Shown here one piece after another: positions 35,378 through 42,796 of a stretch of 64,000 bases of DNA (its first letter is position 1; each line of letters opens with the position of its first letter). The stretch spans positions 1 through 64,000 of the forward strand of contig CAWGAE010000025.1 of assembly GCA_963820395.1 (NCBI GenBank), in the 5' to 3' direction. Source of the stretch: DATFVJ01 sp963820395. Lineage in GTDB: Bacteria > Actinomycetota > Actinomycetes > Streptosporangiales > Streptosporangiaceae. The notes below the pieces were generated by a model. That model ran no database searches and was not told the origin of the DNA. It worked only from the letters and a program-made list of their open reading frames with translations. A program made the translations under genes and the position numbers.

Positions 35378-36007
35378 TCATCGTTCGCCGCCGGGCTTCC
35401 ACAGCACGTCGCCGCGCTCACTGTTCGCGTGGCGTGCCAGGATGAAAAGCAGATCCGACAGCCGGTTCAGGTAGCGGGCGGTCAGCGGGTTAACCGAGCC
35501 GCCGAGTACGGCGAGCGCTGCCCAGGCGCTGCGCTCCGCCCGGCGGGTCACTGCCCGCGCCATGTGCAGCAGGGCGGCACCGGGTGTCCCGCCCGGCAGC
35601 ACGAAACTGCGAAGGACCTCCAGTTCCTGGTTGTATCGATCGCACTCGGCCTCCAGCCCGGTGATGTAGTCCTCGGTGATCCGCAGATCAGTGCCGGATC
35701 CGCCGGTCGCCCCAGCCGTTTCCGGCTCGCCCTCCTCTGCCCTGATCGGTTTGCACAGGTCGGCGCCCACGTCAAAAAGCTCGTTCTGGACCCGGGTGAG
35801 CATCGCGGCCACACCCGGATCCAGCTGGCCGATCGCGATCGCGGCGCCGACCGCGCAGTTCGCCTCGTCCACGTCGGCGTAAGCCGTCAGGCGGGGATCG
35901 GTCTTGGCCACCTCGCTCATGTCGCCGAGCCTGGTCATGCCGCCGTCCCCGGTGCGGGTGTAGATCCGGGACAGCACGATAGGGGTGTCCTTGCGGTTGC
36001 GAGCCAT
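35378..36007 (-). CDS. Cob(I)alamin adenosyltransferase, PduO type
   Basis: Encodes 209 residues. It transfers the adenosyl group of ATP to cob(I)alamin to give coenzyme B12. PduO-type motifs: IYTRTGDGGMTRLGDMSEV near residue 15 (ATP loop), VDEANCAVGAAIA near 47, DVGADL near 82, and FVLPGGTPGAALLHMARAVT plus RRAERSAW near 150 (Arg/Glu of the ATP site). ATG 36007 is chosen because the family begins shortly before the YTRTGDGG loop; the frame running upstream to 36133 merely translates the tandem repeat array. Stop-to-stop contact with the DUF2550 gene (7 bases). It feeds the B12 mutase at 51.4 kb. Confidence 0.92.
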   Translation of the reverse strand: MARNRKDTPIVLSRIYTRTGDGGMTRLGDMSEVAKTDPRLTAYADVDEANCAVGAAIAIGQLDPGVAAMLTRVQNELFDVGADLCKPIRAEEGEPETAGATGGSGTDLRITEDYITGLEAECDRYNQELEVLRSFVLPGGTPGAALLHMARAVTRRAERSAWAALAVLGGSVNPLTARYLNRLSDLLFILARHANSERGDVLWKPGGER

Positions 36008-36037
36008 GCACCTCAGCCTACGATCCCGTGCGCTTGG

Positions 36038-36093
36038 CCAGCCATGCGGTGCCAGCCATGCGGTGCCAGCCATGCGGTGCCAGCCATGCGGTG
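36038..36093. repeat. 14-bp tandem repeat, four copies
   Basis: Four exact copies of CCAGCCATGCGGTG (36038-36051, 36052-36065, 36066-36079, 36080-36093) plus a partial fifth, beginning 31 bases upstream of the adenosyltransferase start. Confidence 0.9.
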
Positions 36094-36130
36094 CCAGCCA
36101 CACGGGCCACCGAGGCGCGACCAGGCTGGT

Positions 36131-36367
36131 CACCGAGGCGGGGTCACCGAGGCGGGGTCACCGAGGCGGGGCCACCGAGGCGGGGCCACCGAGGCGGGGC
36201 CACCGAGGCGGGGCCACCGAGGCGGGGCCACCGAGGCAGGGCCACCGAGGCAGGGCCACCGAGGCAGGGCCACCGAGGCAGGGCCACCGAGGCGGGGCCA
36301 CCGAGGCGGGGCCACCGAGGCAGGGCCACCGAGGCAGGGCCACCGAGGCGGGGCCACCGAGGCAGGC
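36131..36367. repeat. 14-bp minisatellite array, about 17 copies
   Basis: Sixteen full copies of CACCGAGGCGGGGC, with variants ending GGGT or having CAGGGC, from 36131 to 36354, and a partial seventeenth to 36367. There are no spacers, so it is not a CRISPR array. The 14-bp unit means it does not keep a reading frame, unlike the coding repeats elsewhere in the window. Located 124-360 bases upstream of the adenosyltransferase gene, whose start it faces. Confidence 0.95.
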
Positions 36368-37040
36368 CAGCCAGACGGTGCCGACCAGGCGGCGAGCGAG
36401 GCGGGGCCAAGCCACGCTGGGCGATAGGCGGCAAGGACAACTACATATTGTTACGAACTTCGACCAGCGTCGCTGTCAGGACCGCAAAAGCGGCGAGTTG
36501 CCTCTCGCTGACGTGTTCTGCTTGGAGGACGATCAGTATTCTGACCTGGGGTATTCACTTTCTCATCACGATGTGGCATCGTATGAACTCGAACGGTGAT
36601 GACTGTTGAGATTACTGTTAGCAACCGTTGGTCGCGGGTCTTGGTATCACCGTGGGCCGGCGGGACAAGACGAGATGAAAAACCTGGCCACGCGAGGAGC
36701 CCGGAGATATGGGCACCCCGGGCACTGGGCACACCCGAGGTCATTCACTCGGCGTCCCGGGGCGTGCGATGGCCTGCGTCCGGTGTCCGGCGGATCTCGG
36801 GGGCCCGTCGGACACCGGAGTTTGGGGGGGAGAGCGCGCTCCCGGCCCGCAGTGCCGGGAGCGCGCTCTGCCAAGCATGCCGCGGCGTCCCGCGTCGGAT
36901 GCCTTCCGCGGGCCTCGCTGGCTGGGGCAGACGGACCTCCAGGCGAGATCATCGCGAGGTCAGCGCCAAGTTTGGGGCAAATCCAGAACAGGCGCCAGCC
37001 TCGCGCCGCGCCGCTCCGCGCGAGTAAGCTTGGCGACCCT
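36368..37040. other. Intergenic region with two large hairpins, no gene seen
   Basis: Between the divergent adenosyltransferase and reductase-deaminase genes. Apart from the repeats to the left it holds a 10-bp inverted repeat (36780-36789 with 36809-36818) and directly after it a 16-bp perfect hairpin (36831-36869). Open frames crossing it, including the upstream extension of the fusion gene, are not protein-like. No FMN-riboswitch consensus was seen. Confidence 0.45.
36831..36869. repeat. 16-bp perfect inverted repeat
   Basis: AGAGCGCGCTCCCGGC (36831-36846) and its exact complement (36854-36869) with a 7-base loop. It is preceded by TTTGGGGGGG and lies about 170 bases before the reductase-deaminase start. 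It could end transcription in the leftward direction or form part of a leader. Confidence 0.8.
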
Positions 37041-38183
37041 GTGACCCGACTACCTTATGTGCTGCTCAGCTGCGCCGTGTCGGTGGACGGCTACCTCGAT
37101 GACGCCAGCGCGTCCAGGCTCGTGCTCTCCAGCGAGGCCGATGCGGATCGAGTGGACGACGTCCGGGCCGGTGTGGACGCGATCCTCGTTGGTGCGGGCA
37201 CGATCCGCAGCGACAATCCCCGGTTGCTCTTGCGTTCACGGGCACGCCGCGACGCGCGCGTGGCGCGCGGGCTGCCGCCCGGTCCGGCCAAAGTTACGCT
37301 GACCGCGACAGGAAACCTGGATCCGGCCGCCAGCTTCTTCGCCGCTGGCGACGGGGAGAAGCTCGTCTACTGCGCCACACCAGCGGTCGCCGCGACCCGG
37401 GCCCGTCTGGTCGGCGCCGCCACGGTTATTGACGCGGGCGCGCGGCCCACGCCGCACGCTGTCCTCGCCGACCTCGCAGCACGCCGCGTCGGGCGGTTGA
37501 TGGTCGAGGGTGGTGCGAGCCTGCTCACGCAGTTCCTGGCGGCCGGGCTCGCCGATGAGCTCCAGCTGGTCGTCGCCCCGTTCTTCGTCGGCGATCCGGC
37601 GGCTCCGCGCTTCGCGGGCCCGGCCGCGTATCCGCACAACGCGGCCAACGGGATGACGCTGGCCGAGGTCCGGCGGCTCGGCGATGTGGTGCTGCTGCGT
37701 TACCTGCTCGGCCCACTCGGCGCGGACCTGCGCTGGCTGCGTGAGGCGATCGAGATCTCCCGCCGGTGCCCGCCCTCGCCGCGCGCGTACTCGGTCGGAG
37801 CGGTCATTGTGGATGCCGGCGGCGAAGTCGTCGCCACCGGCTATTCGCGCGAGCGCGACGGCAGCGACCACGCGGAGGAGGTGGCGCTGCGCAAGGCGTC
37901 CGCCGGTCAGATCGGCGCGCGCAGGCTAGCGGGTGCGAACTTGTACAGTTCCCTCGAGCCGTGCAGCACTCGCGCGTCGCGGCCGCGGACCTGCACCGAG
38001 CTGATCCTCGCGGCCGGGATACAGCGCGTCGTCTTCGCCTGGCGCGAGCCGGCCCTGTTCGCCGATTGCCAGGGGGCCGAAATCCTTGCCACGGCCGGGG
38101 TCGCGGTCGCCGAAGTGCCCGAGCTTGCCGATCGCGTGCGCGAGGTCAACGTCCACCTGTTCGGCCCGGCCTCGGGATCTTGA
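37041..38183 (+). CDS. Fused riboflavin-type reductase and deaminase (reverse domain order)
   Basis: Encodes 380 residues. Residues about 5-230 are a RibD-C/dihydrofolate-reductase-like domain: YVLLSCAVSVDGYLDDASAS, VDAILVGAGTIRSDNPRLLL, VGRLMVEGGASLLTQFL and DELQLVVAPFFVGD. Residues about 240-375 are a cytidine-deaminase-fold zinc domain: SVGAVIVDAGGEVVATGYSRE, the zinc ligand and catalytic Glu in HAEE near 277, and PCSTRASRPRTCTELI near 309 holding two zinc Cys. Classical RibD has deaminase first and reductase second; here the order is reversed. A role in riboflavin or another aminopyrimidine/deazaflavin-like pathway is plausible but unproven, and no other rib gene is nearby. GTG 37041 is chosen at the domain boundary. 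Confidence 0.82.
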   Translation: MTRLPYVLLSCAVSVDGYLDDASASRLVLSSEADADRVDDVRAGVDAILVGAGTIRSDNPRLLLRSRARRDARVARGLPPGPAKVTLTATGNLDPAASFFAAGDGEKLVYCATPAVAATRARLVGAATVIDAGARPTPHAVLADLAARRVGRLMVEGGASLLTQFLAAGLADELQLVVAPFFVGDPAAPRFAGPAAYPHNAANGMTLAEVRRLGDVVLLRYLLGPLGADLRWLREAIEISRRCPPSPRAYSVGAVIVDAGGEVVATGYSRERDGSDHAEEVALRKASAGQIGARRLAGANLYSSLEPCSTRASRPRTCTELILAAGIQRVVFAWREPALFADCQGAEILATAGVAVAEVPELADRVREVNVHLFGPASGS

Positions 38184-38286
38184 GGAGTCACAGCGCTGCG
38201 CACCTGCTCGGCCCGGCCCGGGGGCGTGACGGGCCACCGCGCCGCGTGACCGGTGCCACGCGGGCCTTTCTACTACGGTAGGAGCC

Positions 38287-38946
38287 GTGCGGCTCGTTAT
38301 CGCGCGGTGCAGTGTCGACTACGTTGGCCGGCTGACCGCTCACCTGCCCAGTGCCCGGCGGCTGCTCCTGCTCAAGGCGGACGGGTCGGTGTCGATCCAT
38401 GCCGACGATCGCGCGTACAAGCCGCTGAACTGGATGAGCCCGCCGTGCACTCTCAGGGAGGGCGACGGCGCCTGGACGGTCACCAACAAGGCGGGTGAGC
38501 AGCTCCTGATTACCATTGAAGAGGTGCTGCACGACTCAAGGCACGAGCTTGGCGTAGATCCTGGCCTGGTCAAGGATGGCGTCGAGGCGCATCTTCAGGA
38601 GCTGCTCGCCGGGAGCCCGGCAGCGCTCGGCGCTGGCTTCACGCTTGTTCGCCGCGAATATCCCACCGCCATCGGCCCGGTCGACATGCTCTGCCGCGAC
38701 GCCGCGAGCCGTCCCGTGGCCGTGGAGATCAAGCGGCGCGGCGAAATCGATGGTGTTGAGCAGCTCACCAGGTACCTGGAGCTGCTCAATCGGGATCCGC
38801 TGCTCGCTCCGGTGAGCGGCGTCTTCGCGGCGCAGGAGATCAAGCCGCAGGCACGGGTGCTCGCAGAAGATCGTGGTATCCGATGCGTGACGGTCGACTA
38901 CGACGCGCTCCGGGGTGTCGACCGCGGCGGCCTGACCCTCTTCTGA
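38287..38946 (+). CDS. nucS: Mismatch-specific endonuclease NucS (EndoMS)
   Basis: Encodes 219 residues. NucS cuts both strands at mismatches and replaces MutS/MutL repair in most actinobacteria. N-terminal DNA-binding part (RLVIARCSVDYVGRLTAHLP, LLLLKADGSVSIHADDRAYK) and C-terminal RecB-like nuclease: GPVDMLCRD (Asp), VAVEIKRRGEIDGVEQLTRY (Glu-x-Lys) and QEIKPQARVLAEDRGI. The C-terminus GLTLF may serve as the sliding-clamp contact known for this family. Position beside the atp genes is as in Mycobacterium and Streptomyces. Relevant to repeat stability in this genome. Confidence 0.93.
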   Translation: MRLVIARCSVDYVGRLTAHLPSARRLLLLKADGSVSIHADDRAYKPLNWMSPPCTLREGDGAWTVTNKAGEQLLITIEEVLHDSRHELGVDPGLVKDGVEAHLQELLAGSPAALGAGFTLVRREYPTAIGPVDMLCRDAASRPVAVEIKRRGEIDGVEQLTRYLELLNRDPLLAPVSGVFAAQEIKPQARVLAEDRGIRCVTVDYDALRGVDRGGLTLF

Positions 38947-38999
38947 CCACGCCCAGGGCAACGACAGCGCGCGGGATGCGACAGGTAATCTCGTCCGGT

Positions 39000-40532
39000 A
39001 TGGAAATTCGCGACGTGGCGGTGATCGGGTTCGGCACGATGGGAACCGGGATCGCCGAGGTCTTCGCGCGGCGTGGGGTGGGCGTGACCGTTATTGAGGT
39101 GGGTCGCGAGGCGCTCGCGGCGGGCATGGCCAGCCTGGACAGCTCGCTCGGCCGGGCGGTCCGGCGCGGCCAGTTCGACAGTGAGGGCAAGCGGGCGATC
39201 CTGGACCGGGTGACGCTGAGCACGGATCTCGCCGACGCGGCCGGCGCCGGCCTTGTCATCGAGGCCGTGCCGGAGCGGATGGATCTCAAGCGCCGCGTGT
39301 TCGCCGAGCTTGACCGGGTGTGCCGCCCTGGTGCGATCCTGGCGACCAACACGTCGGCGCTGTCGGTGACCGAGATTGCGGTGGGGACGTCCCGGCCGGG
39401 CCGCGTGCTTGGCCTGCACTTCTTCAACCCGGCCCCCGTGATGCATCTGGTCGAGGTTGTCACCACCGTGCTGACCGACTCCTGGGTGGTCGATGCGGCG
39501 GCCAGGCAGGTGCGTGGGCTCGGCAAGACGCCGGTAACGGTCGGCGACCGGGCCGGCTTCGTGGTGAACGCGCTCCTGCTCCCATACCTGAACCATGCCG
39601 TGCGGTTGCTCGAGAGCGGATATGCCAGCCCGGAGGACATTGACGAGGCGGCGAAGTCCGGCATTGGCCTGCCCATGGGCCCGCTCACGCTGCTTGACCT
39701 GATGGGCCTGGATTCGGCGCTGCCGGTGCTCGAGGTCCTGTACGCGGAGTTCGGCGGCCAGCGCCGTATGCCTGCGCCGCTGCTACGGCGCCTCGTCACG
39801 GCCGGCCTGACCGGCAGGAAGAGCGGGCGTGGACTGTACCCGTACGGGCCTGCGGAGCCGCGGGTGAAGGATTCAAGCCCTCTCCCGCACGGCTCCGGGG
39901 AACAAGCCGCGCCGCGCACGGTGGCACTGATCACGCATGCGGACCAAGCGGGCAAGCCCGCGGCGGCGCTGTCCGCGGCGCTGGCCGAGGCGGGGATCGC
40001 GATTACCGGTCCGACGGTGCCGGAAAGCGATCTTGTCGTGGTGGCGGCCGCGCCGGACCGGCCGCGGATACGGATTGACGCGATCGCTGGAGGCCGGCCG
40101 GCTGACACGGTCGGCCTCCACCTGTCCGGCGAGCGCGTGGCCGAGATCGTGCGGACCACACTCTCGTCGGCGGCGGCGCTGGCACGTGCAGACGCGCTCG
40201 CAAGGCACCTTGGCCGGGTGCCCTTGCACTCACCGGACCGGCCCGGCTTCCTGGTCGGCGCCCTGCTGTACCCGCATCTGAACGACGCCGTCCGGATGCT
40301 CGGGGAGGGATACGCGAGCGCCACGGACATCGATGCGGCGATGACACTCGGCTGCGGCTACCCGCGCGGGCCACTGCGAATGATCGACGACATCGGGCCC
40401 GATGTGGTTCTGGCCGGCCTCACCGCGATATACGGGTGCTGGCGCGACCCGGCCTTCGGGCCGGATCCGTTGCTAGCCGAGCAAGCTGCCGCCGGCCTGC
40501 CCTTCCACCCCGCGGACCAGTCCTATACGTAA
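39000..40532 (+). CDS. 3-hydroxyacyl-CoA dehydrogenase with two C-terminal domains
   Basis: Encodes 510 residues. It oxidises 3-hydroxyacyl-CoA (3-hydroxybutyryl-CoA type) with NAD. N-terminal Rossmann motif VIGFGTMGTGIAEVFARRG near residue 7; LVIEAVPERMDLK; catalytic region NTSALSVTEIA and the HFFNPAPVMHLVEVV box near 140. The C-terminal 3HCDH domain occurs twice: about 185-285 (DRAGFVVNALLLPYLNHAVR) and about 405-500 (DRPGFLVGALLYPHLNDAVR), with a linker region, as in PaaH-type enzymes. ATG 39000 precedes the Rossmann strand; the upstream frame is rejected as a shadow of nucS. With the thiolase at 45 kb it could interconvert acetyl-CoA and 3-hydroxybutyryl-CoA. Confidence 0.92.
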   Translation: MEIRDVAVIGFGTMGTGIAEVFARRGVGVTVIEVGREALAAGMASLDSSLGRAVRRGQFDSEGKRAILDRVTLSTDLADAAGAGLVIEAVPERMDLKRRVFAELDRVCRPGAILATNTSALSVTEIAVGTSRPGRVLGLHFFNPAPVMHLVEVVTTVLTDSWVVDAAARQVRGLGKTPVTVGDRAGFVVNALLLPYLNHAVRLLESGYASPEDIDEAAKSGIGLPMGPLTLLDLMGLDSALPVLEVLYAEFGGQRRMPAPLLRRLVTAGLTGRKSGRGLYPYGPAEPRVKDSSPLPHGSGEQAAPRTVALITHADQAGKPAAALSAALAEAGIAITGPTVPESDLVVVAAAPDRPRIRIDAIAGGRPADTVGLHLSGERVAEIVRTTLSSAAALARADALARHLGRVPLHSPDRPGFLVGALLYPHLNDAVRMLGEGYASATDIDAAMTLGCGYPRGPLRMIDDIGPDVVLAGLTAIYGCWRDPAFGPDPLLAEQAAAGLPFHPADQSYT

Positions 40533-40796
40533 CCGGCCGCCATTTCCCGCCAACGTCCGCCAGCCCATCTCTTGATCGCGGTGGAATTTACATCATATTG
40601 ACGCGCGGAGAACCACCGCGGTCAGGGAAACGCGGGCCATCGTAGATGCTGCCCCAGGCAGCGGCGGTCGCCGCCACCGCGGCACCGCGGCACCGCGGCA
40701 CGTGGGGATCATGGCTGACGTCGTCCCGATCTGACCGCACAATGTATAAGTGACCAGCAGCGGGCGCGGTTATGCCCAGGTGGATGAGGCGGGGCT

Positions 40797-41168
40797 GTGA
40801 GCCCGCGCCGGATTCGCCGCGGGCCGGCCACGCCGCGGCCCGTTTTTCCCGCAGAGCGGATCGAGTCCTCGCCGGACGGGGACTGGGTGGTCCGCCAGGT
40901 GTCGGGCGCCGCAGCCACCAAGGCCTACCGTTGCCCCGGCTGCGACCAGGAGATACCCGTCGGCACGCCGCACATCGTGGCCTGGCCCGCCGACGCGCAG
41001 CCGTTCGGGATAAATGGTGGGGTCGGCGAGCGCAGGCACTGGCACCGGCCCTGCTGGCAGCGGCGGCTGGACCGGCGGCCCGCGCGGCGCGCGGGACGGC
41101 AACCGGCGCGGCGAGCGGGACGGCGGCCGGCGCGGCGAGCGGGACGGCGGCCGGGTCGCCGAGGATGA
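40797..41168 (+). CDS. Conserved actinobacterial zinc-finger-like protein
   Basis: Encodes 123 residues. The core AATKAYRCPGCDQEIPVGTP, then HIVAWP and RRHWHRPCWQRR, matches a small actinobacterial protein often mis-named ATP/GTP-binding; CPGC plus His and Cys ligands suggests one zinc. The C-terminal 45 residues are RPARRAGR-type repeats from a 24-bp DNA repeat (about 41085-41160), basic and probably disordered. Starts at GTG 40797. The reading frame of the following hydrolase is also open across this gene, but its first supported start is 41210. Confidence 0.75.
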   Translation: MSPRRIRRGPATPRPVFPAERIESSPDGDWVVRQVSGAAATKAYRCPGCDQEIPVGTPHIVAWPADAQPFGINGGVGERRHWHRPCWQRRLDRRPARRAGRQPARRAGRRPARRAGRRPGRRG

Positions 41169-41209
41169 CGCCCGCGGGCCGCTCGGACAACGGGACCAGG
41201 GAGGCTCGG

Positions 41210-41944
41210 ATGACCACGCCCGGTATGGATATCCGGGCGTCCACGGTGCTTCCGGCCCGTCGGACGCCTGTCACCTTGCGCAGCGAGGATGGGCTGGACC
41301 TGGTCGGTGAGCTCGCGCTGCCGGTCACGCGGGATCCGGTCGCGACCCTCATCTGCCTGCATCCGCTGCCCACGCACGGCGGGATGATGGACAGCCATAT
41401 CTTGCGCAAGGCGGCGAACCGGCTGCCAGCCCTGGCGGATCTGGCTGTGTTGCGGTTCAACACGCGCGGCACCGCGTCTGATCATGGCACCAGCGAGGGG
41501 GAGTTTGGCGGCGGTGGGCCCGAACGCCACGATGTGGCGGCCGCCGTCGCGTATGCGGCCTCCGCCGGGTTGCCCGTCCGGTGGCTGCTTGGCTGGTCCT
41601 TCGGCACCGAACTGGCGCTGAAGTGGGGCAATGTGCCCGCAGCGGCGGGCGCGCTGCTGCTCTCACCCCCGCTGCGCCGTACCACGGATGCGGATCTGGA
41701 CGCCTGGGCAGCGTCGGGCAAGCCATTGATTGCGCTGATCCCCGAGCTTGACGACTACCTGCGCCTCGAAGAGGCGCGGCGGCGGTTCGCCCGGGTACCG
41801 GGGGCGGAGGTCGTGGCGGTGCCAGGGGCCAGGCACCTGTGGGTGGGGGAGCCCTATGTGCGGATCGTGCTCAATGAGATCGTGAAGCGGGTGAACCCGG
41901 CCGCGTGGCCCCTCCCCACCGAGTGGAAGAAGGATCGGTCATGA
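41210..41944 (+). CDS. Alpha/beta hydrolase
   Basis: Encodes 244 residues. Fold markers: oxyanion region ICLHPLPTHGGMMDS near residue 46, VLRFNTRGTASDHG, the nucleophile elbow LGWSFGTEL near 118, and a final His in PGARHLWVGE near 215. Similar short hydrolases act on esters or thioesters; the substrate is unknown. GGGAGGCTCGG gives a ribosome site for ATG 41210. The stop overlaps the SDR start (ATGA), so both enzymes probably act together, perhaps on acyl-CoA intermediates like their neighbours. Confidence 0.82.
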   Translation: MTTPGMDIRASTVLPARRTPVTLRSEDGLDLVGELALPVTRDPVATLICLHPLPTHGGMMDSHILRKAANRLPALADLAVLRFNTRGTASDHGTSEGEFGGGGPERHDVAAAVAYAASAGLPVRWLLGWSFGTELALKWGNVPAAAGALLLSPPLRRTTDADLDAWAASGKPLIALIPELDDYLRLEEARRRFARVPGAEVVAVPGARHLWVGEPYVRIVLNEIVKRVNPAAWPLPTEWKKDRS

Positions 41945-42702
41945 ACCTGTTTGACCTGACCGGGAAGGCGGCGCTGATAACGGGTGCGTCGCGGGGCATC
42001 GGCCGCGCGATCGCGGTTGCGATGGCCGGTGCGGGCGCCGATCTCGCGCTTGTCGCCCGCAGTCCGGAGGGTCTGGCCGAGACGGCGCGGCTGGTCACGG
42101 AGCAGGGCCGGAAGGCCTTCCTCATCAAGTCCGACGTGACGCAGCAGGCGGAGGTTGCTGCTGCGGTCGCCGCCGCGATCGGGCAGTTCGGCCAGGTCGA
42201 CGTCCTGGTGAACAACGCGGGCGGCGCCAACTTCCTGGTTCCGTTCGCCAATCTCCGCTTGCCGGGCTGGGACAAGATCATGAGGCTGAACCTGACATCC
42301 GCCGTGTACGCCTGCCATGCCATCGGCAAGCACATGCTGGAACGCGGCAGCGGGTCGGTCGTCAACGTCGCGTCGGTGGCCGGCGTGGCCTCAGCGCCGT
42401 TCCTGTCCCCTTATGGTGCGGCAAAGGCAGGCCTGATCTCACTGAGCAAGTCATTGGCCGTGGAGTGGGCGGAGTCTGGGGTGCGGGTGAACGCGCTCTG
42501 CCCCGGCTGGACGGCCACCGATCTCAACCGCGACATGTGGGACGACGGTCAGGGCGGCAGGGCGACGGTCGAGGCGGTGCCAATGAAGCGATGGGGCCGG
42601 GCCGAGGAAATGGCAGGCCCGGCGGTCTTCCTGGCGAGCGATGCGTCGTCATACGTCACGGGCCAGGCGATCATCGTTGATGGCGGCCAGACCGCGATCT
42701 GA
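41941..42702 (+). CDS. Short-chain dehydrogenase/reductase (SDR)
   Basis: Encodes 253 residues of a classical SDR: TGASRGIGRAIA cofactor loop near residue 14, NNAG near 90, catalytic Ser in NVASVAGVASA and the YGAAKAG Tyr-Lys pair near 158, then WAESGVRVNALCPGWTATD and the C-terminal GQAIIVDGGQ. FabG-like, so NAD(P)-dependent oxidation or reduction of a 3-hydroxy/oxo group is likely. Coupled to the hydrolase gene by ATGA. Confidence 0.88.
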   Translation: MNLFDLTGKAALITGASRGIGRAIAVAMAGAGADLALVARSPEGLAETARLVTEQGRKAFLIKSDVTQQAEVAAAVAAAIGQFGQVDVLVNNAGGANFLVPFANLRLPGWDKIMRLNLTSAVYACHAIGKHMLERGSGSVVNVASVAGVASAPFLSPYGAAKAGLISLSKSLAVEWAESGVRVNALCPGWTATDLNRDMWDDGQGGRATVEAVPMKRWGRAEEMAGPAVFLASDASSYVTGQAIIVDGGQTAI

Positions 42703-42796
42703 CCGGCCCGCGATCTGACCGGCGGGGGCTAGTGGTGAACGGGTGCCCGCACCGCATGGCCAGCCTGGAGGGGCGAGCCCCCGGGAGCCCCGGCGC

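Noticed and set aside
36131..36367. CRISPR array
   Set aside because: Repeats are 14 bp and directly contiguous with no unique spacers; no cas genes nearby.
36596..37027. 143-codon open frame upstream of the fusion gene
   Set aside because: No ribosome site, Arg/Ser/Ala-rich, crosses both hairpins; the other frame is only the upstream extension of the fusion gene.
36368..37040. FMN riboswitch before the reductase-deaminase gene
   Set aside because: No RFN-element consensus found by eye; only two simple hairpins.
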